Shown here in pieces: positions 9,545 through 20,810 of a DNA stretch of 64,000 nucleotides (positions are counted from its first letter, which is position 1; the number at the start of each line of letters is the position of its first letter). The stretch is from Gymnothorax reevesii. Its lineage: Eukaryota; Chordata; Actinopteri; Anguilliformes; Muraenidae. Under the pieces are notes generated by a model. That model made no database searches and was not told the DNA's origin. It saw only the letters and a list, made by a program, of their open reading frames with translations. The position numbers and the translations under genes were made by a program. The stretch is taken from positions 11,615,167 through 11,679,166 of the forward strand of contig CM056587.1 in assembly GCA_029721435.1 (NCBI GenBank). The letters run 5' to 3'.

Positions 9545-11045
9545 AAGAAACCCTCCAGAAAAAAACAGAATGCATTAGGCCAGGTTAACAACTGTGGTTG
9601 ATGACAGAAGAATTCCTTCTCTCGTTCAGAAAAGCCCATTCACAAAAGTTGGCCAGATCAAGAACATTCTTTTAGGGGGTAGGCATATCAGTGCCAAAGT
9701 CAGCAATTGAGATTAGACTTCAACAGAGTAAAAACAGAGGGTTGAATTTACATAACATGTACGGCTCAAAAACAGGATATTTCCCAAAAAAATCTAAAAA
9801 TGCCTGTATACTTCTGGGACAACATAATATTGAAAAATTAGACAAAGATCAACTTACACCAGGAAGATGGCAAAAGGATATGGAAAAGGCGGGGAACTGG
9901 TCAAGATCTGAGGCATGCCACTTCATGGGTATGTATGACTTGCTAATTGAGCTGATTCCCCTGGATCTACTGGTGATGAGACTATTGACAAAAGCTGAAC
10001 GATGCACTCTGAATTGTAGAGGGCTATCTTACATGCGTAGATTCAGCCAAATGCATCTGAACAAATTGGAAAATGCTTTACTGTGCAGATGGACAGTGAC
10101 TTGGGAGCACACTGCAGGAACAACCCAGGATTTTTTTTTTTTTTGTTAAATTTGGTATCTCCAATCCCACCCGAATCTGGAATGCCCAATTGGCGAACTA
10201 TGTACAAAGCTTGCTCGTATGCGACCCCTTGCTGCTAACTCAGGAGAGGAAAGACAGTTCACGGCTCTCCTCCGTAGCACGTGCCTGTCAGCCACTGCTT
10301 CTTATACACTCAGTGGTAGAATCTTTGCAAGTTTAGAAAGAGGGCGGAGGATACCCGGACATGAACAGACTTAGAATCTTCCTGACGAGCTCTCGTCTGG
10401 TCAACAGGAGGCGCTTGAGCAACGAACAAAGCTATTTATTTATTTCCCTTTTCCCGGCAGTCCCTTCCCAATTTGAAACCCTCTAGGACGATGGCCAATT
10501 GTGCGCTACTCTGAAAAAGCTGCCGACCACTGCACAACCCAGGATTTTTTAAGGCAAAGAAGTGAAATGTTCTTCCGTAGACAAGTCAATCATATGACCT
10601 GAATGTTGACCATGCATTCATTTCTCTTGCTGGAGGCAAAACACCGCAACCACAGGGCATGAGTCGGAGACAGGTGCTGTGAAGACCAGGCAGAGCATCA
10701 CCAGGGGAAAGACCCAGTGTCTGGTGATGTCTTTGGGTTCAAGACTTCAGACAATCATTGACTGCTATGGGTTTGCCACTGAGTATTAAAAATGGCATTT
10801 TAATTATTTATAATGTCAACTTGTCCTGTTACTTTTGAGCCCCTAAAACTGAGGGGGCTGTGGGTAAAGTGGATGTAATTCATACATGGCTCAGGCAATA
10901 TTTTTGAAAAATAGTTGTTGAAGTAAATTGAAGTCTGCACTTAAGGACATTTTGACTGTTTCTTTCCAAATCCATCGAGGTGGCATATAATGATGAAACA
11001 ATGAAAATTTTGTCTAAGCCCAAATACTTTTGGCCCTTATCGTGT
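9545..11045 (+). pseudogene. Tc1-like transposon copy, interrupted by a SINE
   Basis: DNA-level order matches a fish Tc1-like transposon. A transposase region begins about 9590 (ttgatgacagaagaattcc), runs through gttggccagatcaagaacat and on to cagatggacagtgac near 10090. The match resumes at 10550 after a foreign insert, with agcatcaccagg and gtctggtgatgtct, and ends in a 3' region near 11040. The 152-codon frame at 9691-10149 preserves part of the middle domain but ends in the insert. Many stops and deletions make it inactive. The insert is a SINE with a duplicated target. Confidence 0.8.
10131..10533 (-). mobile_element. tRNA-SINE copy, 5'-truncated, in a Tc1 copy
   Basis: The insert begins with a run of T on the plus strand (poly-A tail of a minus-strand element). 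It is flanked by acaacccaggatttttt on both sides (10120-10136 and 10534-10550). Its reverse complement matches the full SINE at 41510-42000 along most of its length, for instance in gcctcctgttg, ataagaagcagt and gggattggaga. The tRNA-like head is missing, so insertion was truncated at the 5' end. The clean target duplication shows that it arrived after the Tc1 copy. Confidence 0.85.
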
Positions 11046-11079
11046 GTGTATATGCACATGCATATACCTATATCAAGCA

Positions 11080-11863
11080 ATTGTATAAGCCAATGAGCCA
11101 AAATATTAAAAACACTCACAGATGCTGCAAACAATGTACATTATCTCATAACATCAGCACATCCCCAGGACGCAGACAGATCATCAATGGTGAGCGAACA
11201 GTTGTTCCTTGAATTCAACGTGCTGGATGTGGGAGAAATGGGAACAGAATTGAACAAATGGGAAAAGTCAGCAAATGTGAATATAGTGGTCCAAAAAGGG
11301 ACAAACCACGAACTGGTGACAGGGTTTTGGGCACCAAAGGCACTGCAAGAAGCTTATGAATGCTATCTCATATGGTCCAAACCAGTAGAAGGGCAATTGT
11401 GGCACAGGTCACTGAAAATTTTTATATTTATATAGGAATGTGTCACAGCACATAGTGCATCATACGCTGTTTTGTATTGCAATTTTTAGTTTGCAGACCA
11501 GTCAAATTGCCTTGGCCACCTCTAAAAGTACCCCCAATGGGCATCTGAGCTTCAGAACTGGACCTTAGAACAGTTGAAAAAGGTCGTTTGGTCCTGTAAA
11601 TCCCATTTATTATTTTGATCATGTGCTTTAACTTGGTACACATGCACCATTTACCTGAGAAGAGATGGCATCAGGATGCACAGCGGGAGGAAGAGAAGCT
11701 TTTTGAGGGAGTGCGATACACGGGGAAATGTTTAGCTGAGAAGCCCTGACTTTGAGGAATTCAGTGATATCAGTTTGATGGAGCTGTTTTGGCAGCACAG
11801 AGGGGACTCACAATATTTGGCAGGTGGCTTTAATCTTGTGGCTGATCAGTGTATATATATCAG
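11080..11863 (+). pseudogene. Tc1-like copy A, degraded
   Basis: The 5' part (agccaaaatattaaaaacac near 11094) resembles the inverted terminal repeat of a fish Tc1-like family. The coding part is recognisable by gagcgaacagttgttccttg near 11189, gggagaaatggg and later ctgagaagagatggcat. The 3' end at about 11825-11863 has ggcaggtggctttaatc and ggctgatcagtgtat, the family's 3' end. A short ORF at 11187-11435 covers only the N-terminal region. The copy is inactive. Confidence 0.65.
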
Positions 11864-13229
11864 ACAGGTGAAGTGAATAACATTGATCATCCCGTTACAA
11901 TGGCACCTGTCAGTGGGTGGGACATATTAGGCAGATATAAGTTACGCAGTTTGTTAGAGGGCCAGTGCAGAAATATATGGGGTCAGTAAATGCCATATTG
12001 GGTGGGGCGTCAGTCGAGCTCAGTATGCCATGTACTGATCCCCATATATTTTCACATCGGCCCTCTAACGAACTGTGTTACGAATTTATCCCACCGAAGA
12101 CCTTTTTTCACATGTATGCATGCTATTTCGGCTGCTTCAGAGACGCTAAATAAGGGAGAAAATCTACTTGCACGCCGTGTATGGGCTCGGAGACTTAATA
12201 TTGGAATATACAGGGTTTCCACATGACTGCTTTCAACCAATGCCATCCAAGTATTCTTGTCTGAGGTGGAATGAATTAGCTGATGAGTTGGAAGCAGAAA
12301 CACTGGGCACTGTAAGGATGTGAGTGACTTTAACAAGGGCTAAATTGTGATGGCAAGATGACTGGATCAGAGCATCTCAGAAACTACAACTCTTATGGGG
12401 TGTTCCTGGTCTGCAGTCATCAGTACCTCCAAAAAGTGGTCCAAGGAAGGAAAACTGGTGAACCAGCGACAGGGCCATGGTCGGCTCAGGCTCACTGATG
12501 TGCATGGGAACCAAAGGTTGGCCCGTGGGGTCCAATATAACAGATGAGCAACTGCAGCTCAAATCGCTGAATAAGTTCATGCTGGTTCTGATAGAAAGGT
12601 GTCAGAACGCATGTTGCGTATGGGGCTGCACTGCTGCTGACCTGTCTGGGTGCTAAGGCTAATCCCTGTCCACTGCTGAATGAGCCTACAATGGGCACAT
12701 GAGCATTAGAATTGGACCACAGAGCAATGGAAGAAGGTGGCTGGTTCTGATGAATCACATTTTTGTTTCCATCATATGGATGGCTGGGTGTTTGTGCATT
12801 GTTTACCAGGAGATGGCACGGCACCATGATGCACTATGGGAAGAAGGCAACCCAATGGAGGCAGTGTGATGCTTTGTGAAATGTTCTGCTGAGAAACCTT
12901 GGGTTGAGTCAGTCATGCAGATCAGTAATGGTTTGAGGTAAACAGCAATGAGTTCAAGGTGTTGACTTGGCCTCAGTTCCCCAGATTACAATCCAATGGA
13001 GCATCTGTAGAATGTGCAGGACAAACAAGTCTGATCCATGGAGGCCCCACCTCCTGACTTGCAGTACTTTAATGATCTGCTGCTACACCTTGGTGTCAGA
13101 TACCACAGCACACCTTCTGAGGTCTAGTGGAGTCCATGCCTCGACAGATCAGGGATGTGTCGTCGGAGAAAGGGGGACATACACAATATTAGGCAGGTGG
13201 TCATAATGTTATGGCTGATCGGTGTATAT
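11864..13229 (+). pseudogene. Tc1-like copy B, degraded, with inserts
   Basis: Starts with gtgaagtgaataacattgat and aatggcacctgtcagtggg, the 5' leader of the same family as copy A. After an insertion the body continues near 12270 (ttggaagcagaaacactggg), with gcgtatggggctgcactgct, caatggaagaaggtggctgg and ggaggcagtgtgatgcttt. The 3' terminus at 13192-13229 is aggcaggtggtcataatgtt plus ggctgatcggtgtat. Frames are broken and a central segment of the transposase is missing around 12900-12930. The near-complete terminus allows a firm family grouping with copy A. Confidence 0.75.
11941..12082. mobile_element. Short foldback MITE within Tc1-like copy B
   Basis: About 142 bases. The left end gttacgcagtttgttagagg and the right end are inverted copies with a few changes. 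Both arms share gttagagggcc and atatatgggg. No ORF. A further approximately 190-base stretch of unclear origin (12083-12270) separates it from the rest of the Tc1 copy. Confidence 0.7.
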
Positions 13230-13235
13230 CGGCTA

Positions 13236-13670
13236 TTGTTGGTGCATTCGGCGCAGTGAACTGATGTTACCATGGGCACTCCGACACGTCGCCAACTACA
13301 AAGCGCTATGTGGTATAGGGTGCGATGAGCTGTGTTTTTCGAGACATTGGGTCATTAGAGTCATAAAAATTCTGCGCAACTTGTGTCACAGTGGTCTTTC
13401 GGTTGGTTCTCACCTGACAAGATTGCCCTCACGCATGAATGAGCCTTGGACTCCCAATGCTCCGTCTTGCTTTGTGACTCCTTGGACCTCAGAACCACTT
13501 GTCTGGTCATAAGGATTCGGTCCCTGTCAGTGTTGCCTAGGTCCCGTTTTTCCAACTTAAAACATGTCGTCTTCGAGAGCCGACTGTGTGCTTTCCGTCT
13601 GAAGTCTGTTTACAGGTCTTGACAAGCGTAGCTGTCAGTAGATAATCGACGTTATTGCTTCATCTGTAAG
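13236..13670 (-). pseudogene. Tc1-like copy C, 5' part, inverted
   Basis: On the minus strand this matches the 5' half of a related Tc1-like family. On the plus strand recognisable blocks are ttggtgcattcggcgcagtg, gcgatgagctgtgttt and cacagtggtctttcggttgg. Near 13640-13665 comes gataatcgacgttattgctt, the reverse complement of the leader seen in copy B. It abuts copy B in the opposite orientation. No long ORF survives. Confidence 0.6.
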
Positions 13671-14346
13671 TTGTGTTTATTATTTTATCGCGGTTTATAT
13701 GACATGTACACTTGGAAGAGGGTTTCAATCTAAAATACACTTGGAAGACAGTTTCAGTGTGATCTCAAGCGTGCGCAAAATGCATGCCACTGGTTTCCTT
13801 GCGAAAAATTCAAAGATTAGCCTACAGCTTAAGGCTGTGAACGTCTGCGTCAAATATGACAAGTATTTGACGGTCTGGCAAATACCATGCTGAGGAACTG
13901 CATATTAGGCGGTGCAGCAATGTCAAGCCCAAGTCTGAATCGTTGCGGCATAACGAGTCAATGCTTGACTGTAAATGTTACGTAAGTGAGCTATGCTTTA
14001 TCAACAACATACACTTAAGACCCTGGCATATTCTTGCTCTTCAAATACTCTGATCATAAATCGCCCTACGGTTGAGCTGGCCAGAAACCAAAACACTATA
14101 TAGGTTAAATCACCAACCGTCTCCCTCTCTGGCGTGGGAGAAATTTTGCAGCTGGACTGCGTCCCGGATATCCTTGAATCCAACCTTTTTAAATACTCAT
14201 CAGTTACCAAGTTCAGAAAACTGGCAAAAGATATTGTTATTGTTGGGTCAGTCTATGTTTGCAAAAGCCTTGGTTTATAAATTAATTGAAATGCCTCTTC
14301 TGCATTATCCATTCAACGTGGGGTAATGTATTTTGTAAGAGCCTCC

Positions 14347-14383
<37 letters not shown>

Positions 14384-16200
14384 TAATAATAATAACAATA
14401 ATAATAATAGTAATTTTATTATTATAAATAACCAAAAATAAATACTAGCCTACTGCCAACTTCGACCGCGAACTATTAGACCAAAACTACTAGCCTACTA
14501 GACGACAACAGCAACTGTGACTACAACTAGCCTACTTCTTCTAATGATCATAATAATAATAATAATAATAGTAATAATGTTTAAGATATTCAGGAGCAGG
14601 CTTTTATCTTAACGCGAAATTGGCAAAAAAAAAAACCCCTCACTGCAAAATTCAATGGCACGAACCAAACGCTGACTGCGAGCGCCATTTGGTAGGCTAC
14701 ACCGTTAACACTGACCACGTTGCTGCGAAAACGGGACCGACGTAGGTTGTGAACGAGGACACTGAAACCATTCCTACGAACATCATTTACCATATGTATT
14801 TTCAATACCTGATTTAAAAAAACACGTCCTCTTTGAGGTCTTATCAGTAAAGCTAATTATAAACCAGTAGGCTAATGAAAAGCGTCGCCATTATGTTTTA
14901 ATGCAAGATACAATTTGATATAAGCCTATCTCACAAATAGTCGTATATGAACCACAGCATTTTAACCAAGAAACAAGAAAAAGAAACCTTAACAGGGCTC
15001 AGCATGGTACATTTCGTATGAAAATTTTCATAGGCCTGGTTGTCGGTTGCGGTGTTCGTGCAATAAGATGACTGGTTTCACACTTCTTGCATCGGAAGTC
15101 TATGCAATCTGAGAAGAAGCCACACGTATTTCTTCGGCGCACAAAAACATGCACCGCACGTACACATTTCTTTACAGGATCGACGAAATCAATAGTGTCG
15201 CAGTCGTACGCAGCCCCCTTCTCCGAAAGCATATGTGCAGCAAGGTTCTTTCATCCGAAGTGTTGAGCTTAAATTGTTTATGACATAATTGCCTATCTCT
15301 CACAATCTATAGGCCCGCAGGCCAAAATCCGCAAAATCCTTTTTTGGGGGGGGGGTTTAGATTTTTTTGTGCAAGTCTCTTAAATCTTCATCCTATATTT
15401 AGAAAATTATGAACACGCGAGCAAATGACCAATATGCTGACCTATCTAATTTGATGCGAATTCATTCGACATATTATGACTGTAGTAGCCTGCGAGTCTG
15501 GACCATTTAAAAAAACGAGTTGGTCATTCGCTTAAAGTGCATGCAGTTTTACCAACGCCACCACTTTTTATTCACTTTTGATGTTATTCCTTATTTAATG
15601 TTTCAATGTCTAAAATGCATTGTTTTATATATTTAGTTCGTGTTACACGTAAAAAAAATAGCCTGTGGTCCAGAATTTACAATGACTCCCATTCTAATAG
15701 CCTACAGCCAGCCTCGTGCTTACATTATAATGCTTAAATGTCAGGCCTGAGTTATTTCTGGCTCTCCATCAGCTATTGTCTCCATTACACCCATTCGACA
15801 ATCGTCTATGTGAGATGCAACGTAAAATCTCTTTGGGCAGTTTTCCAGATGTCTGATTATGACCTTTTGGATGCTATATTGCGCCACTTAATATCAATAA
15901 AATACAGTGCACTTTACACTGAGGCATTCATACACACCTTCTAAATAGACACGGTTTTTGTGGATGAGGTGCTTGATATGCCATCTGGGAAAGGCGCCGC
16001 CATACTGTTCAAAAGAGCTATTCCGTCTGCGGGTCGTATCAAAAAGGAGACATGCTTATAAATTACTTTATGCGACTGTAAAAACGTTTCCTCATTTGTG
16101 TGGGAAGGTGTTTTGCTATTTTCGGGCCGGTTACGAGCGTTTGGCTGTTTGCGGTTGCACAGTTCGCTCTCTTTTACTAGGAATGGGACAGACTTCTTTC
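13671..16200. other. Non-coding stretch with (AAT)n microsatellites
   Basis: No recognised gene or transposable element. There are ATT/AAT arrays at 14347-14410 and 14547-14578, and a G run at 15346-15355. The ORFs of 60-98 codons have no recognisable domain. Relative lack of repeats upstream of a candidate first exon suggests gene-flanking or regulatory sequence, but nothing specific can be shown. Confidence 0.4.
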
Positions 16201-16630
16201 ATTATGCACAAGAACGCAGAGGTTTTACTGCAGCCTAAATTCCTTTTTGTTTGAACACAATTTACAACTTGCGAATAGAGCTTTTTTTATGAGCAGATAT
16301 CGCCTATCATTGGACGCCCCTGGTCATGTGGAAGCCGCTAACGTCTTCATGGCCCCTTTTCCTCTTTTCCCAAGCGAGTTTTCCCACTGCATTCTGCGGC
16401 AATTGCGTTCCAATCCCGTGCTCTGTACTTCTTCCTCCCGCGCTAGTCTCATATCGGTGGAACAGCAGAGGTGTGAAGCTGGTGGTCGATTACAGTCCTT
16501 CTGCAGCCTTGATGAGGCATTCCAAATGCAAGCTCGAGCCCTGGGCTTGGCTTAGCATATTTGACTGATGAACACTGTACTCTGATCCCCGATATTTCAT
16601 TTTATTGTTCAGTCGTGTAACGTCAAGAAA
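16201..16630 (+). promoter_or_regulatory. Candidate 5' flank or 5' UTR of an unidentified gene
   Basis: The 430 bases before the ATG at 16631 are richer in CG dinucleotides than their surroundings. They contain an inverted CCAAT pentamer (attgg, 16309-16313). There is no obvious TATA box at a fixed distance. The role is inferred only from its position upstream of the candidate first exon. Confidence 0.25.
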
Positions 16631-16661
16631 ATGGACGGCAATCTTCAATCAAAAAAACGTG
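16631..16661 (+). CDS. Candidate first coding exon of an unidentified host gene
   Basis: The ATG lies in a strong start context (aagaaaATGG). Ten codons (MDGNLQSKKR) plus one base are followed at once by gtaagtaaa, a good splice donor. Spliced to the candidate exon at 18365, the frame stays open for 40 more codons. I do not recognise the protein. The exon is short, so chance agreement is possible. Upstream sequence is CG-rich and repeat-poor, which fits a gene start. Confidence 0.38.
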
Positions 16662-17113
16662 GTAAGTAAACGTATCGACCGTCGCCTTCCCCTTTCCCTC
16701 CATTTTCTTCTACAGTGTATCTGAGATCTGAAGGATTAACATGATCGGTGAAGCATGGCTTTTTTTCTCATGTTGAAAATCCATGTCTGACACATTTGAA
16801 GAATATTGTATTTGTGCTGGATATAAACAAAAATTAAGATATGAGTTATAATCTTCCTGACAATTCAGACTCATTCCCCAAATCGTTCAACTGTCAAGCT
16901 GAACTCTTTTCTCCATTGGCAGCATGTGTGTCATACAATGTCATAAATGTAGAACTTGACGTTTACCTAGCCTACAAATCTTGTTCATCATTTAATAAAA
17001 GCATGCATCGCTCAGCTATTTAGATTTTCAACTAACCCGTTTAATATACCTTTATTTCTGAAAATTTATTTTCGGAGTGCATTAATTAAACTTACGCATT
17101 CATTTATAATAGA

Positions 17114-17144
<31 letters not shown>

Positions 17145-17737
17145 TTAGATAGAATCGAATTTCGCAGTTGATGGTTAGTACTCATTTTTTATTCCTCATC
17201 AAAATGTCAATTTAAAAAAAATCTGGCCGGTTTTTTTGGGGAACCTATAGTGTTTTGTCCTCAATTCTAAATTCCATTTATAATATCTTAATTTCCAAAG
17301 GGGAATCAATTTTAACCAAACCCTGGTCGATATTGATAAATTTTTATTTATTTTTTTTTCTTAAAACTGTACGATTTAGCAGGGTTTTTTTTTCTCACGG
17401 TATTAGGTGAAGATTAGTCTGAATCTGATGGACATTTTCAACACGAATAAAATCCTTGTGTAATATATTTCATTGTCGCTAAGATGTGTGATGGTTTTAT
17501 CTGAGTTATTCTTTTTTAGAACTTAAAAGTAAATTAAATGAGCTGTTTATTTGCGCTTTGTGAGTGAATCCTGATTCTGGACTTGCACTGCAATAGCCTG
17601 AAATGTGATTGTTAGCCTAAAACTGACTCAAAATGAAAACTGTACTACTGTATATTTTAAAAATAATTTAATACAAATATAATTGGTGTGTGTAAATATA
17701 TGTCAGTATTAATGTTCGAATTGCGGATGTTTTTCAG

Positions 17738-17757
17738 ACTTATCAGTTCCTCAAGTG
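17738..17757 (+). other. Possible 20-nt micro-exon (alternative model)
   Basis: The 20 bases are preceded by tttttcag and followed by gtaagc, so both splice signals fit. If included, exon 1 plus this piece make 17 whole codons, and the exon at 18365 would be read in a different frame that is also open throughout. This conflicts with the model without it. Chance occurrence is likely. Confidence 0.15.
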
Positions 17758-18364
17758 GTAAGCTGCTCTTTTGAGAGATTCGTTCATTGGCTGGTGCGCG
17801 AGGTATGTGGAACAAAGGCAGTATTTCACCGAGCGTGTCTGACAGCCGCAGAGGAGCGTGCTACTGCAGAACTGCAATGCGGCAAACAGGGCGGGACCCG
17901 GGCCCAGCGCCTTCAATGCAGGATTATCTCCAGCTTTAGTGATCATTCTGCCAAATATGGAGTTTTGCTGTGGTTATTCCAAGGGAAAAGTCATATCCTT
18001 GAATTAGTTTGAATAATTTGGAATGTAAACTAGATCTCAGGAATTATGACAATATTGGGAATTTTGAACCTGTTTTGGTAAAACTGCATGTGTCCACATT
18101 TCTCAATGGAAATAGGCATATCGACGCGGTAAATCCAACAGAAAGCATGTTTTTTCCCCCCAAATTCATGGGTGCTTTAGTAGATTATTATATGGGTGCT
18201 GGTATTTACATTATAAAATTAATAGGGCAACACTGAGAAAAACTTTAACCAAAAGCTTTGCTGAAGCGATGCAGTTCAGCACAACTTCCTCTCTCTCTCT
18301 CTCATTCATTTGCAATGAATGAAGACGACATAAACGAGATTCAATTTTATTTTTGCTTGTTCAG

Positions 18365-18484
18365 ATGACCTCCATTATTGGGCAAATCCAAAATTCACCA
18401 CCGTTAATGACACTCCCGTGGCAACGCAAGTTGGGACCACCATATTTGCAAAAACGCTCCCTCAGAAGCAAGGGCACAACGGAG
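18365..18484 (+). CDS. Candidate second exon of the unidentified gene
   Basis: A pyrimidine-rich tract (tttttgcttgttcag) precedes the exon, and gtacat follows it. Read on from the single base left by the first exon, it gives 40 codons without a stop. The peptide contains DLHYWANPKFTTVNDTPVA and ends KTLPQKQGHNG. It is polar, with no membrane segment and no family I recognise. The frame starting at the exon's first base is also open, so the reading frame is not fixed. One base of the next codon is left over at the donor. Confidence 0.38.
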
Positions 18485-19133
18485 GTACATTTTTGTATTC
18501 TCACGAACGAATTCCCACATTACAAACTGATTGAACAAATTCATACATGTACTTAGAGGAAGGTCTATCATATATAAGAAAGGGCAGATAATGAGCGGGG
18601 CTCAATTTTATTTCCCTGAGAGGCAGACCAACCACCCCGACAGTACCTTTTTATGGAGTATTTATTGAGAGTATTCCGACTAACCTGTCTGGCTCATTCC
18701 GATGCTTAAACAACTAAGTGGACCTCCCACAGGCTTTGAAATACGTGAAACTGTATGAATAGTTGTCCCAGAGAACGTCATTATAATCCTGCTGACTGAA
18801 ACGTCGAGCTGCAGTTTTCCAGCTTCCAATTTCTTCTGACCAAGACTATGACCAAAATAGCTGAGGCCTACCCACATACTGCGTAAATTTTGTTCACTGG
18901 ATGGAAAAAATGAACTTTTATGCGTAGTTAGTACCAGAATGATGTTTGCACTTCCAAGTTTTCATTGAGTGTGGCCATGCCCGAAACTACCGTATTCCAT
19001 AAACATGCACCCAAAATTACCGCGGCGCAGACTGACCGATTTAAACTAGGTGGTTTTCAGCAGTAGGGTGGGTGTGGCAAAGCATATCTTGGTAATAAAT
19101 AGCTCCCGCCTCTCCTATGATTCCATTGTGATT

Positions 19134-19136
<3 letters not shown>

Positions 19137-19197
<61 letters not shown>
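19137..19197. repeat. (CT)n microsatellite
   Basis: About 30 perfect CT units. It lies in the putative intron between the exon candidates at 18365 and 20050. The rest of 18485-20049 shows no recognised element. Confidence 0.95.
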
Positions 19198-19201
<4 letters not shown>

Positions 19202-20049
19202 CATGAAAATCGTTTTGCCGAATACATTTACCGCCCATGGCCATATTTATATAATCTGGTCATTGTAAGCAAAGAAACTTTAAATCCAGCTCACCGTTTT
19301 TTGCTACTGGATAAATTATGGTCTGTGTTCTGGCAGGCAATTGTTAAATGGTTTCAGGTTCAGCAAAATTATGTATTTTGGGGGTAAAGCAGTCAGGAGC
19401 CTGTCTCGGAAACAATGCGCTCGCGCCACGGAATTGAGACTGGTCCGTTCAGTCACGTGATTCATCAGACTAATTTCGTCTTTGCCAGTGTACATTTGAG
19501 GGATAGCAGGAATTCTAATTAATTGTGCATTCACAGTTTAAAACAATTTGACCTCGTGAATCCAATCAAATATTCATGTGAAAGAATTATTATCTGAATG
19601 CACGAAGTCACGCATAAAATATTTTACACTTCCATTGAGAGAAGTAAAACTTTATCCTCGCCTGTGGGCCATAGGAGGCCAATTGAGGATTTTTTAAGGA
19701 AAGAAAGATTATTATATTTGATGAAAGGATATGGCCTTCAGATAGGAATACTGGAGCAGGCTACTTTCATCCTTCTGAGGGTCTTTTTACATTTTTCTTA
19801 TTTGCCTTGTTATTTCAGATTTCATGAAATATTTTATTTATCCATGTTTTTTAATGAAACAATTTTATTGCATACATCTTTTATTAAAGGATTTTTTCTT
19901 TCTATTTTGTTGTCACCGATGCAAAGTTTCCTTACTTCTATTTTTTCATCCTGGGATGAACGAATTTGTACGAATTATCGGGTGAATTCGATCAGTTCTT
20001 AAACTTTGTTATACGAGAGCTTTCAGTTTCCCTTCTTTGTTCTTTGCAG

Positions 20050-20195
20050 TCTTTTATGGGCCTCAGCCAGCAGGACACATCGTGACAGTGAAAGTCAATG
20101 CAGCAATTAGCAGGCTGAGAAACAGGAAAATATTTGTCAAATCTGCGGGCCTAACCTTATTGATGAATAATTTGTTTGGAACACGATTAAGAGCA
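20050..20195 (+). CDS. Possible third exon of the unidentified gene
   Basis: The acceptor side is strong (cccttctttgttctttgcag). In the frame set by the preceding exon the sequence stays open for 49 codons, starting VFYGPQPAGHIVTVKVNA, up to gtgagt, a good donor. The true 3' border is unsure, and the last third of the peptide is less protein-like. A shorter exon ending earlier is possible. The three candidate exons together sum to whole codons, but I give this little weight. Confidence 0.25.
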
Positions 20196-20772
20196 CTAGT
20201 GAGTTGAGTAATCACAGAGGGACTGACGGAGACCTATACATTTGATTTCATGGAATTTTCACCATAATGAAGAGAAACTCCAAACACAGATTAAAAATAG
20301 TCACATGGATGTACAGGAAACAATCGTTTGCAGAGGACATCAAAACAGAAATGCGGATTTAACACGCTAAGATGTATACCGCTGAGCCAGAAAAACACGA
20401 TAGTCAGATTGCCAAAAAAAAATGTATGAATCTGGAGAAAAAAGGGCCTGTGCTGAGATTAGACCAAGATCTGTCTAGTAAACCTTAACCTTTTAATTCA
20501 AGATTCACCCTCATGAGGGTGCGCTGTCGGCATAATAATGAAAAGGTTGCTAAACTTAAAAAAACAACCAGCTGCAAAGCATCTCGAGTTTGCTCAAATT
20601 CAAGGGCCAAAAGTTGCACAAAGTGCAAAGAACTTAGAATTTGAAGTTGAACAAACTGAAATATGCTTTGCAGCTTTTTTATTAGTATTTTATAATGCAA
20701 GAAATAAGAAATCTTCATCTTGACAGTCGGTCATTGACGGACACCCTAGCCACGCACGCGCGCGCGCGCACG

Positions 20773-20810
<38 letters not shown>

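Noticed and set aside
9691..10149. 152-codon ORF as a gene
   Set aside because: It is the surviving middle of a Tc1-like copy and ends in the poly-T of an inserted SINE.
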